A stretch of DNA of 64,000 bases from Leptospira noumeaensis. GTDB taxonomy: Bacteria; Spirochaetota; Leptospiria; Leptospirales; Leptospiraceae. Shown in pieces: positions 15,625-24,076 of this stretch. The first letter of the stretch is position 1, and each line of letters opens with the position of its first letter. Position numbers and translations under genes: made by a program. Below the pieces are notes generated by a model. It was not told the DNA's origin and did no database searches. It was given only the letters and a program-made list of their open reading frames with translations. The stretch spans positions 62,001 through 126,000 of the forward strand of contig NZ_RQFK01000023.1 in the NCBI RefSeq assembly GCF_004770765.1, given 5' to 3'.

Positions 15625-17241
15625 ATGCAAACTCGGAATATTTATAAATGGGGATCTCCCGATGTAGAAGAAAAACTACCGGAACATACATTAAAATTTT
15701 TGGAAGGGCAATTTCCCGTAGATAAAGAGTTTAAGGCTTCATTCCCAAAAGGAGAACTTCCTCTTTCCCCGTTAAAAAAATCTAAAATTACTACAACCAC
15801 TCTGACTAAGTTAAAACAAATTGTTGGAAAAGACTATGTTTCATTAGATGATGTTTCTCGTGCCAGACATTCGATTGGGAAATTTTATACAGAAATTTAT
15901 AAAGCAAGATTCGGTGAAGTCACAGATGTTGTGGATGTTGTTGTATCACCTAAAAATGAACAAGAAGTAATCGAAATTATCGCTTTAGCGAATGCAGGTA
16001 AAATCCCTGTAATTCCCTATGGTGCAGGATCTACAGTTACAAAAGCCTTACAAGCTCCGAAAGGAGGAATCTCTTTAGATTTATCTAGATTAAATCGTAT
16101 CATCGAATTCAATGCCATTGATTCTACCGTAACTGTGGAAGCAGGGGTGTATGGCCCAGTTTTAGAAAAACATTTGAACGAACGTGGTTATACTTGTGGT
16201 CACTTCCCTCAATCTTTTGAATTTTCTACTGTAGGCGGTTGGATTGCTGCCAAAGGTGCGGGCCAGGCCTCCACTGGTTATGGGAAAATTGAAGATATTC
16301 TTCTTAGTTTAACAGCAATTACACCTTCGGGGAAGTTTGAATCGAAAGCCTATCCAGCTGCATCTATTGGTCCTGACTTATTCCGTTTGTTTTTAGGAAC
16401 AGAAGGAAGTTTTGGAGTCATTACAAAAGCTACTTTAAAAATTCGTAAATTCCATCCTGAAAATTCGGCCAAAGGATCTTTTATATTTAAAAACTTTGAA
16501 AAAGCTGTGGAGACAATGCGAGATGTGATGCAAGCCGGGTTTGGGAAACCACATTTCTTTCGTATTCAAGATCCGGAAGAAACAGACATTTCCTTCCATA
16601 TGAGTGGGCTTCATGGTGGTAAAGAAGATTATTTTCTTAGATTCATTGGTTACAAACCAATGGAAAGATCACTGATGCATATCATCATAGATGGTGATCC
16701 GGCTTATGCTAAAGAAGTTTTAAGAAAGATTAAAAAAATTGCAAAACGGAATGGTGGGTTTTCGACAGGAGAGTCACCAGTCAACAAGTGGTTACACCAA
16801 AGGTATTCCAGCGCTTACCTAAGAGATTATCTTATGGATGAAGGAATCAGGATTGATACCCTTGAGACAGCCGTTAGTTGGTCAAATTTACATGGATTGT
16901 GGGAAAAAACTAGAGCGTACATTAAAAGTCACGAAAATACATCATGTATGGTTCATATATCCCATGCTTATGAGAATGGTGCCAATTTGTACTTTATATT
17001 CTTAAGTCCAATCAATGGGAAAAATGAAATTACCGACTTTGTAAAATTTCACAAAGGGATTATCGACAGTATTCACAAACATGGCGGATCACTATCACAC
17101 CACCATGGGATTGGGCGTATGTTATCTCCATGGATGGAAAGTGAAGTGGGGAAAGAAGGCCTTCGTGTTTTATCCTCAATCAAAAAAACTTTTGATCCGA
17201 AAGGAATTATGAATCCAGGTGGACTCTTAGGACTTAAATAA
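15625..17241 (+). CDS. alkyl-DHAP-synthase-like FAD-linked oxidase
   Basis: A 538-residue flavoprotein of the VAO/GlcD superfamily. The FAD-binding PCMH domain has IPVIPYGAGSTVTKALQAPKGGISLDLSRLNRII (about 128-162), the STVGGWIAAKGAGQASTGYGKIEDI block and GTEGSFGVITKATLKI. The C-terminus carries GGSLSHHHGIGRMLSPW with the His triplet and arrangement typical of alkyldihydroxyacetonephosphate synthase (AGPS), which builds the ether bond of ether lipids. D-lactate/glycolate dehydrogenases share the fold but usually lack HHHG in this form. Adjacent diacylglycerol kinase and GlpD genes fit glycerolipid metabolism. An in-frame TTG four codons upstream is a less likely start. Confidence 0.8.
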   Translation: MQTRNIYKWGSPDVEEKLPEHTLKFLEGQFPVDKEFKASFPKGELPLSPLKKSKITTTTLTKLKQIVGKDYVSLDDVSRARHSIGKFYTEIYKARFGEVTDVVDVVVSPKNEQEVIEIIALANAGKIPVIPYGAGSTVTKALQAPKGGISLDLSRLNRIIEFNAIDSTVTVEAGVYGPVLEKHLNERGYTCGHFPQSFEFSTVGGWIAAKGAGQASTGYGKIEDILLSLTAITPSGKFESKAYPAASIGPDLFRLFLGTEGSFGVITKATLKIRKFHPENSAKGSFIFKNFEKAVETMRDVMQAGFGKPHFFRIQDPEETDISFHMSGLHGGKEDYFLRFIGYKPMERSLMHIIIDGDPAYAKEVLRKIKKIAKRNGGFSTGESPVNKWLHQRYSSAYLRDYLMDEGIRIDTLETAVSWSNLHGLWEKTRAYIKSHENTSCMVHISHAYENGANLYFIFLSPINGKNEITDFVKFHKGIIDSIHKHGGSLSHHHGIGRMLSPWMESEVGKEGLRVLSSIKKTFDPKGIMNPGGLLGLK

Positions 17242-17879
17242 TGGGCGTTTCTGAAAGGAAAAAACGTGAGTTTGCACAAAGAGAATCTGATATTCTTAAT
17301 TGTGCAATTGAACTATTTAGAACCAAACATCCATCACTTGTTAAGATGGATGATATTGCAAAACAATTGGAGATAGGGCGGGGTACGATCTATCTCCATT
17401 TCAAAAGTAAAGATGATTTAATGGCAAGGATTCAGTATGAAGATTATGTACGTCTTCGCACTCGATTGGAAAAAGCCTTTGATGAACCATCGGCGATCGA
17501 AATGTCTAGAAAGGCAATCAGAGCTTATATCGATCATTGTTTGGGTGATCGTCACATGTATGTGGTTGCCAGACAGTGCGGAACGAACTTAAATATTAAT
17601 AATGTTTCTGAAGATTTGCGTGAACAATTGACGGAAGAACGAACCAATCGCCTAACACTATTAGAAAAAATCTATAAACAAGCAAAACAAGAAAACTTAA
17701 TCAATTCTAGAGGAACTTACCCAAATGTAGCTGTCGCTTGGGGTATGATTCGTGGTGCCGTTGAAGTTATTTTGGAGGGACATTTCCAAAATGAAATCAA
17801 AAGTGAAAAGGCCTATTTAGAAACAATTGAACATGTATTATTTTATGGGCTGTTTTCCGGTAACAAAGGAGAGACTTGA
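17241..17879 (+). CDS. TetR-family transcriptional regulator
   Basis: A 212-residue TetR regulator. The N-terminal helix-turn-helix spans about 12-60 (ILNCAIELFRTKHPSLVKMDDIAKQLEIGRGTIYLHFKSKDDLM), with the usual GRGTIYLHFKSK recognition helix. The C-terminal ligand domain is variable; its ligand cannot be named, though an acyl-CoA or lipid is plausible from the neighbours. The ATG overlaps the TAA of the FAD oxidase gene by one base, and the TGA overlaps the leader of the lipid kinase, so it lies inside the operon and may control it. Confidence 0.9.
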   Translation: MGVSERKKREFAQRESDILNCAIELFRTKHPSLVKMDDIAKQLEIGRGTIYLHFKSKDDLMARIQYEDYVRLRTRLEKAFDEPSAIEMSRKAIRAYIDHCLGDRHMYVVARQCGTNLNINNVSEDLREQLTEERTNRLTLLEKIYKQAKQENLINSRGTYPNVAVAWGMIRGAVEVILEGHFQNEIKSEKAYLETIEHVLFYGLFSGNKGET

Positions 17880-18805
17880 TGAGAAAGATAAAAGTAATTT
17901 TAAATCCTGTATCTGGCGGAGGACTCTCTGCAAAAGTTTGGAAACGAGTGGAACCCGAGTTACAGAAAAAAGGAATCCCTTATGAATTTGAAGCCACAAC
18001 GAAAGAGAAAGCAGCTCGGGACATTGCAAGAGAATCCGTAAAACAAGGGTTCCATTGGATAGTTGGGATTGGTGGTGATGGAACATTTTCTAATATCATC
18101 AATGGACTTTTTGAAAATGGAAAGTTAATCAATAAAAATATTATCTTTAGTCCCATCCCTGCGGGTCGAGGAAATGATTTTATTAAAACTGTAAAAGTTC
18201 CTAAAAATCCAATCAAAGCACTGGAACAAATTTTGGAAGGTAAAGAAAGGGTCATCGATTTAATCGCCGTTACTTACACCAAGTCGGACAAAACAAAGGG
18301 TAATTATCTATGTTTGAATTTGGCGGATGTTGGAATGGGTGGTGAAGTGGTTTACAAAGTGAATAGGTCAAAACTTGCATCCATCATCGGTGGAAAGGGA
18401 GTGTTTTTATTATATTCTTTTCTCTGTTTATTTACTTACACGAACAAAAAGATATCTCTTACACTTTCTAAATTTGAAAAAATTACTAACAAGTGTAGGC
18501 TCATTGTTTGTGCCAATGGAGAATATGCTGGTGGTGGGATGTGGTTTGCACCCAAAGCAAAGTTAGACGATGGTAAAATGGATTTTCTTGCAATTCAAGA
18601 CGTAACTGTTATGGAAACCCTTCGTAAGTTTGGTTATTTGTATCGGGGGAAATTGTCAGATGATTCAAAAGTAATCTCTAAACAAATCACTGAGTTAACC
18701 GCTGAATCAGAAGAAGATGTTTTTATTGATGTAGATGGTGAAAACATGGGCCAACTACCAGCTCACTTCAAAGTTTTACCGAAAGCCCTACCAATCAAAT
18801 GTTAA
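17879..18805 (+). CDS. diacylglycerol/lipid kinase (DagK/YegS type)
   Basis: A 308-residue lipid kinase with the DAGK catalytic domain: ILNPVSGGG at the N-terminus, the nucleotide loop GIGGDGTFSNIINGLF near 64-79, and PIPAGRGNDFIKT near 95-107. The C-terminal half contains NGEYAGGGMWFAPKAKLDDG, the typical second-domain signature. It would phosphorylate diacylglycerol or a related lipid at the membrane surface. AAAGGAGAG lies 6 bases before the ATG at 17879, favouring it over the TTG just upstream. It is the third gene of the lipid operon. Confidence 0.85.
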   Translation: MRKIKVILNPVSGGGLSAKVWKRVEPELQKKGIPYEFEATTKEKAARDIARESVKQGFHWIVGIGGDGTFSNIINGLFENGKLINKNIIFSPIPAGRGNDFIKTVKVPKNPIKALEQILEGKERVIDLIAVTYTKSDKTKGNYLCLNLADVGMGGEVVYKVNRSKLASIIGGKGVFLLYSFLCLFTYTNKKISLTLSKFEKITNKCRLIVCANGEYAGGGMWFAPKAKLDDGKMDFLAIQDVTVMETLRKFGYLYRGKLSDDSKVISKQITELTAESEEDVFIDVDGENMGQLPAHFKVLPKALPIKC

Positions 18806-18809
18806 TACA

Positions 18810-20450
18810 ATGAAACAAATTACAAAACATGAAAGTTCTCGGCTTAAAAATCTAAAGGAAGAATATGATATCATCATCATTGGCGGAGGGATCACCGGTG
18901 CCAATGTGCTTTGGGATGCTACTCTTCGCGGATACAATTGTTTACTCGTAGAAAAAAATGATTATGCTTCTGGAACAAGCCAAGCGACCTCTAAACTCAT
19001 TCATGGTGGACTTAGGTATTTAAAGAATCTTGAGTTTGGGTTAGTTCGAGAATCACTTTCTGAAAGAAGATACCTTGCAAAAATTTCTCCCCATGCAGTG
19101 AGGCCTATGGGATTTATCATCCCAATTCGTTCCTGGTTCCAACGTGTTCAATTGTTTTTAGGGATGGAACTATACAACGCACTTTCATTTGATCGGAATG
19201 AAGAAATTGATGCAGATGTTCGATTGCCTAGATACCGATGGAATTCTTTAGGAGAAACCATTTATAAAGTTTTGGGATTGGATCGGAAATCTCTGAAAGG
19301 GAGTTTCCAATACTACGACTATGCCAATCCAAACCCAGAAAAACATACTACTGAATTTATATTGTCTGCTAAAGAGAAGGGTGCACATGCATTCAACTAC
19401 CTCGCAGTTACCACGTTAAAAAAACAAAATAGCGGTGGTTATACGGTTGGGCTTACCGATTCCATTACAGGGAAAAAGGTATTGGTTTCTACTAAGGTTG
19501 TTGTGAACTCGGCGGGACCTTGGGCCGATGTGATTGAATCCATGACTGGAGTTACAGCGGAAAAAAAACTCGTACGTTCTAAAGGAATCCATGCGGTAGT
19601 TCGCAATATTTGTGGGAATGAATGTGCTGTGTTATCCAAAAGAGACGGATCACACCTGTTTGTGATCCCTTGGCGTGGGAAAACCATAGTTGGAACAACA
19701 GATACGGCTTATGAAGATGATCCAAATGCTTTTAAAGTCAAACAATCGGAACTAGTGGATTTACTCGATGAAGTAAACTTTAGTTTTGGGTTTGCTAAAC
19801 TCACTTTAAAAGATGTGGATTATTATTATGGTGGATTACGTCCTTTAGTGGAAGATCCAGGGAGCACAGAGGGAACATATTCTGCTTCTAGAAAATCTGA
19901 AATTTTTCATTATGAAAAAGAAGGATTTCCTGGTTTTTTCTCGGCGTTAGGTGGAAAGTATACAACTAGTCGTGCTGTTGCAGAAAATTTAGTCAATTCA
20001 ATTGATCTTTATTCTAAAGGAAGTGAATCCCTTTGTGTTACTAAATTTACGCCACTTCTTGGCGGAAGATACCAAAGTTTAAAGGAACTTGTAAATGAAT
20101 TACAATTTAAGTATCCTAAAATATTGGGTGCAAAGTTAGAAACATTAGCACGTCGTTACGGAAGCACGACTTGGAAAATTCTTAATTTGGAAGGTAAGGA
20201 TTCGTATCGAATTCCCAATGGAGAGATCTATTATGAAGAAGAAGTCGAATACATGGTTACCCATGAAGACATTCTTCATTTAACGGATTTTTATTTTAGA
20301 AGGTCTGGGGTAGGTACTGTCGGAACTCTCGATCCATCAGAACGATCCAAATTAGACAAAAAAATTGCAAAAATTCTTGGTTGGAATGCAGACAGGTTGA
20401 AAGAAGAAACAAAGTTAGTTGATGAAAGATACAAATGGTATGTTGACTAG
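18810..20450 (+). CDS. glpD: aerobic glycerol-3-phosphate dehydrogenase
   Basis: A 546-residue FAD enzyme. The Rossmann motif IIIIGGGITGANVLWDATLRGYNCLLVEKNDYASGTS lies near the N-terminus, followed by the family block SKLIHGGLRYLKNLEFGLVRESLSERR. Later GTTDTAYEDDP, YYYGGLRPLV and LGGKYTTSRAVAE are all typical of GlpD. It oxidises glycerol-3-phosphate to DHAP and feeds electrons to quinone at the inner membrane; DHAP is also the precursor of ether lipids. I use the ATG at 18810, four bases after the kinase stop; an upstream in-frame start would overlap the kinase by 70 bases. Confidence 0.92.
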   Translation: MKQITKHESSRLKNLKEEYDIIIIGGGITGANVLWDATLRGYNCLLVEKNDYASGTSQATSKLIHGGLRYLKNLEFGLVRESLSERRYLAKISPHAVRPMGFIIPIRSWFQRVQLFLGMELYNALSFDRNEEIDADVRLPRYRWNSLGETIYKVLGLDRKSLKGSFQYYDYANPNPEKHTTEFILSAKEKGAHAFNYLAVTTLKKQNSGGYTVGLTDSITGKKVLVSTKVVVNSAGPWADVIESMTGVTAEKKLVRSKGIHAVVRNICGNECAVLSKRDGSHLFVIPWRGKTIVGTTDTAYEDDPNAFKVKQSELVDLLDEVNFSFGFAKLTLKDVDYYYGGLRPLVEDPGSTEGTYSASRKSEIFHYEKEGFPGFFSALGGKYTTSRAVAENLVNSIDLYSKGSESLCVTKFTPLLGGRYQSLKELVNELQFKYPKILGAKLETLARRYGSTTWKILNLEGKDSYRIPNGEIYYEEEVEYMVTHEDILHLTDFYFRRSGVGTVGTLDPSERSKLDKKIAKILGWNADRLKEETKLVDERYKWYVD

Positions 20451-20872
20451 TGGCTAGGATCTCTATCGATATTCCAGAAAAACAAATTTATTCTACCGAC
20501 TTAAGTGTTCGAATCTCAGATATTAATTTTGCTGGGCATTTAGCGCATGATGCCATATTAACCTTAACTCATGAATGTCGGGCTCGGTTTTTTCATTCTC
20601 ATGGATGGACAGAAATCAATGTAGAAGGGAAGGGGATAGTGGTTTCTGATGTTGCTATTGTTTATAAATCGGAAGCATTTTTCCCTGATGACCTAGTCAT
20701 GCAGCTTTATGTGGACAATGTGTCCCAAAAATCATTGGAAATGGTGTATGTGATTACCCATAAAAATGGGGGAAAAGAAATTGCTCGTGCTAAAACTGCG
20801 ATCGTTTTCTTTGATTACGCGGAAAGAAAACCCTGCGCCATCCCCGATGTTTTTTTGAAAGTCCTTATTTGA
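20450..20872 (+). CDS. 4HBT-type acyl-CoA thioesterase
   Basis: A 140-residue hotdog protein of the YbgC/4HBT type: VRISDINFAGHLAHDAILTLTHECRARFF (about 21-49) matches the D-x-N-x-x-GH motif followed by the long central helix. It probably hydrolyses an acyl-CoA in the cytoplasm. The start is a GTG that overlaps the glpD TAG by one base, so it is the last gene of the lipid operon. Its end overlaps the convergent meaB gene by 8 bases. Confidence 0.8.
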   Translation: MARISIDIPEKQIYSTDLSVRISDINFAGHLAHDAILTLTHECRARFFHSHGWTEINVEGKGIVVSDVAIVYKSEAFFPDDLVMQLYVDNVSQKSLEMVYVITHKNGGKEIARAKTAIVFFDYAERKPCAIPDVFLKVLI

Positions 20873-21854
20873 TTTTTGTTTGGATTATGGAAACGATTTT
20901 ACGTTCCTCTTCTTCATACTTTAATTTATGAATCCCACCCAGTGGGTTTCGTTTCACTGCTTGGTTCCATTTCGATGATTCCAATTCTTCCCAAATGGAG
21001 ATTCCCCATCTTCCATATTCATTGCGAATCCATTGTGTGAGTTGGGTGAGAGTTTCTGTATTTTTATCCTTTCGTTTTTGATAATTTAAAATGTAGTTTA
21101 ATAGTTCTTCGATTCCTTTTCGTTTGGTGACTGATGTTTTGAAAATAGGTGGAAGAGACTGGTCAGGAAGGATATCTTTGATGAATTCCAAAGTGGATTC
21201 TAACATATAATAACTGGAATTAGCCAAAGATTCTTCATCACATTTGTTGATGATAAAGGCTTCGGGAACTTCCATAATCCCTGACTTCATAAATTGTACT
21301 TGGTCTCCACCGAGTGGTTGCATCACAAGAAAGGATAAATCGGATATTAGAGATACTGAGATTTCGTTTTGGCCAATTCCAACAGTTTCTACAAATACAT
21401 AATCAAAAATTCGTCTCAAGAAACGAATGACATGATACGTATAAGGATTGAGTCCACCCAGTTCTAATTGGGATGGTTGGGATCTAAAATAAATACGAGT
21501 ATCTCTTCTCGGAAGAGTGACTCTTGTTCGATCACCTAGGATGGATCCTCCACTGAGATTGGAAGAAGGATCTATGGCAACAATGGCCATTTTTTTATCG
21601 GGAGCAAAATCTAGGAAAAGTTTGCATAACTCACCGAGTAACGAGGATTTGCCGGCACCTGGTGTTCCTGTGATACCGATGGTGAGTCCTTCTTTTGAAT
21701 TTGGATTTTGACGGATTAGTTCTTGGAATAAAAACTCTCGAAATTCTAAATTGTTTTCTGTTTCAATTTTTGAAATGATTTTAGCAATCGGATACTTTTC
21801 ACCAAGAAGTGCCTCCGAAACCAGTTGGGATAAAGATTCTTTGGTATCAATCAA
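20865..21854 (-). CDS. meaB: MeaB/ArgK-type GTPase chaperone of B12 mutase
   Basis: A 329-residue G3E-family GTPase. The P-loop GITGTPGAGKSSLLGEL lies at about 60-76, the switch region AIDPSSNLSGGSILGDRTRV at about 97-116 is diagnostic for MeaB, followed by VETVGIGQNE and the NKCD guanine motif. MeaB protects and reloads adenosylcobalamin-dependent mutases. The mutase gene lies just upstream on the same strand, separated by 102 bases that contain a strong hairpin. The 3' end overlaps the convergent thioesterase gene by 8 bases. Confidence 0.93.
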   Translation of the reverse strand: MIDTKESLSQLVSEALLGEKYPIAKIISKIETENNLEFREFLFQELIRQNPNSKEGLTIGITGTPGAGKSSLLGELCKLFLDFAPDKKMAIVAIDPSSNLSGGSILGDRTRVTLPRRDTRIYFRSQPSQLELGGLNPYTYHVIRFLRRIFDYVFVETVGIGQNEISVSLISDLSFLVMQPLGGDQVQFMKSGIMEVPEAFIINKCDEESLANSSYYMLESTLEFIKDILPDQSLPPIFKTSVTKRKGIEELLNYILNYQKRKDKNTETLTQLTQWIRNEYGRWGISIWEELESSKWNQAVKRNPLGGIHKLKYEEEERKIVSIIQTKIK

Positions 21855-21892
21855 GAGTGGTTGCCATTAAAAAAGATAAATTAGGGTAGTGG

Positions 21893-21932
21893 ATCTTCCA
21901 TTGCAGATTTTTAAAAATCCACAATGGAAGAT
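21893..21932 (-). terminator. hairpin between mutase and meaB genes
   Basis: An 11-base perfect inverted repeat (ATCTTCCATTG at 21893-21903, CAATGGAAGAT at 21922-21932) encloses an AT-rich, itself palindromic loop (GATTTTTAAAAATC). It sits between the mutase stop and the meaB start, with a T-rich stretch a little downstream on the minus strand. It is a plausible intrinsic terminator, or a partial one that lowers meaB relative to the mutase. Confidence 0.55.
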
Positions 21933-21956
21933 AATTTTAAAACCGGCTTTTGGTTC

Positions 21957-23975
21957 TTAAACGAGAGCGGGTTCTTCAGAAACGATGTCGATGATTTTTT
22001 CCATAATCGACATAAGATCATAGTCTTTTGGAGTGAAGATTTCTCGAATTCCCATTTTTTTCAGTTCCTCAAAATCGGATTCAGGAATGATTCCACCAAT
22101 CACAACAGGGATTTTTGCTTTGTAATGTGTTAGTTCATCAAACAACTGTTTTACGATTTCTTTATGCGAACCGGAAAGAATAGAAAGCCCAATTACATTG
22201 GCATTTTCTTCCACAGCAGACTGTACGATTTCTTCAGGAGAAAGTCGAATCCCTGAATAAATCACATCAAAACCACTGTGTTTTGCAGAAACTGCAATCA
22301 TCTCTGCACCATTGGAATGACCATCAAGTCCTGGTTTTCCCACAACGATTTTTGGTCTATGTCCATTTGCCTTAGTAAAGGCTTCTACTTTCCCACGAAC
22401 GGTAGAAACTTTATCGTCCGACAAAAAGAGTTTTTGGCCATCGACACCTGTAGGTGGGTTGTATTCCCCATACACTTCGCGAAGTGCGTCTGCCCATTCC
22501 CCTGTGGTGACGAGTGCTTTGGCACAAGCAATCGAGTAAGGCATTAGATTTTTTCCGTCTTTAGCTGCTTGTTTTAATTCTTCTAAAGATTTTTTAGCAA
22601 GATCGGCATTACGACGAGATTTTGCTTCTCCAAGAACGTTTAATGTTTGTTCTGCGGATTTTGGATCAACTTTGAAAATACCACCATCGGAGTCGGTCAT
22701 CAGTGGAGATTTGATTCCATCAGTCCATTTGTTTTTACCAACAATCACAAGTTCATTGGAATTGATTTTAGAAAGCCTCTCTGTTTGTGATTTCACAAGC
22801 TGAGATTTCATATAACCATTTTCAATGGCAACGAGAGCTCCGCCCATATCGATGATTTTTTGAATTTCAAGTTTGGCTTCTTCTTTGAGAGCTTTCACTT
22901 TAGATTCAATGACTTTGGATCCTTCGAAGATGTCTGGGTATTCCAAAAGGTCTGTTTCATAAGCAAGGACTTGTTGCAAACGGAGTGACCATTGTTGGTC
23001 CCAAGGTCTTGGTAATGATAATGCTTCGTTCCAAGCAGGAAGTTGGAGGGCACGACATCTTGCATTTCTAGAAAGTGTCACACCCAGAGACTCGATAAGA
23101 ATCCTCCATGCGTTGTTCTCCGGCTGTTCTTCCGTAAGTCCAAGAGAGTTGACTTGTACTCCATAACGGAACACTCGGTATTTGGCAGTTTTTACTTTGT
23201 AACGTTCTGTCGTGATTTCTTCCCACATTTCTGTGAAGGCGCGCATTTTGCACATCTCTTCCACAAAACGAATCCCTGCGTTTACAAAGAAGGAAATTCG
23301 ACCCACACACTGCTCAAATTCATCATCAGAAAAACAATTTCTTTCTTTGATGGCATCTAACACAGCAATAGCTGTGGCAAGAGCAAAGGATAGTTCTTGA
23401 ACCGGTGTGGCACCAGCTTCTTGTAAATGGTAAGAACAAATGTTAGATGGATTCCACTTTGGAATGTTATGTAAGGAATACTCATACATATCCACAATGA
23501 TTTTCATGGATTCTTTCGGAGGATAAATGTAAGTCCCTCGTGCTAGATATTCTTTGATAAGATCGTTTTGAGTGGTTCCATTTAGTTTTTCTAAAGGAAC
23601 TCCACGTTCTTCCGCAAGGGCTACATATAGCGAAAGTAACCACATGGATGTCCCATTGATGGTCATGGAAGTGTTCATCTCTTCGATCGGGATTTGGTCG
23701 AATAAAATGCGAAAGTCTTCGAGTGAATTGATGGGAACTCCCACCTTTCCTATTTCTGGGCGTGATACCTCGTGGTCGGAACTATAACCACACTGAGTTG
23801 GGAGATCAAATGCAATGGAAAGCCCTGTTTGGCCTTTAGAAAGGTTCTTTCTGTACAACTCATTGGAGGCTTTTGCATTGGTATGCCCAGCATAGGTCCT
23901 AAAAATCCACGGTTTGTCAGGTTTTCCCTGTCCATTCTCGTCCACGAGAAGGTATTCTTTTTTTTCGGCGGACAT
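21957..23975 (-). CDS. meaA: MeaA/ethylmalonyl-CoA-type B12-dependent mutase
   Basis: A 672-residue single-chain acyl-CoA mutase. The catalytic TIM barrel starts PWIFRTYAGHTNAKASNELYR and includes TGLSIAFDLPTQCGYSSDH, MTINGTSMWLLSLYVALAEE, CSYHLQEAGATPVQELSFALA and VNSLGLTEEQPENN. The C-terminal cobalamin domain has KPGLDGHSNGAEM (D-x-H-x-x-G, about 555-567) and GLSILSGSH. Length and motifs fit MeaA/ethylmalonyl-CoA mutase better than methylmalonyl-CoA mutase alpha (about 720), though substrate specificity is not proven. A good GAGG ribosome site precedes the ATG. Its chaperone gene meaB follows. Confidence 0.85.
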   Translation of the reverse strand: MSAEKKEYLLVDENGQGKPDKPWIFRTYAGHTNAKASNELYRKNLSKGQTGLSIAFDLPTQCGYSSDHEVSRPEIGKVGVPINSLEDFRILFDQIPIEEMNTSMTINGTSMWLLSLYVALAEERGVPLEKLNGTTQNDLIKEYLARGTYIYPPKESMKIIVDMYEYSLHNIPKWNPSNICSYHLQEAGATPVQELSFALATAIAVLDAIKERNCFSDDEFEQCVGRISFFVNAGIRFVEEMCKMRAFTEMWEEITTERYKVKTAKYRVFRYGVQVNSLGLTEEQPENNAWRILIESLGVTLSRNARCRALQLPAWNEALSLPRPWDQQWSLRLQQVLAYETDLLEYPDIFEGSKVIESKVKALKEEAKLEIQKIIDMGGALVAIENGYMKSQLVKSQTERLSKINSNELVIVGKNKWTDGIKSPLMTDSDGGIFKVDPKSAEQTLNVLGEAKSRRNADLAKKSLEELKQAAKDGKNLMPYSIACAKALVTTGEWADALREVYGEYNPPTGVDGQKLFLSDDKVSTVRGKVEAFTKANGHRPKIVVGKPGLDGHSNGAEMIAVSAKHSGFDVIYSGIRLSPEEIVQSAVEENANVIGLSILSGSHKEIVKQLFDELTHYKAKIPVVIGGIIPESDFEELKKMGIREIFTPKDYDLMSIMEKIIDIVSEEPALV

Positions 23976-24076
23976 TATTTGCCTCGTTTTATAAATTCTA
24001 TGTATAATTGAAAATCTTCTGGAATATTTTCACCTAAAAATTTATACAGGACTAGGCAATTTGAGCCTTTTCCAAG

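Noticed and set aside
23043..23360. Long antisense open frames inside the mutase gene
   Set aside because: The mutase is conserved throughout on the other strand; Cys/Phe-rich composition of these frames is not protein-like.
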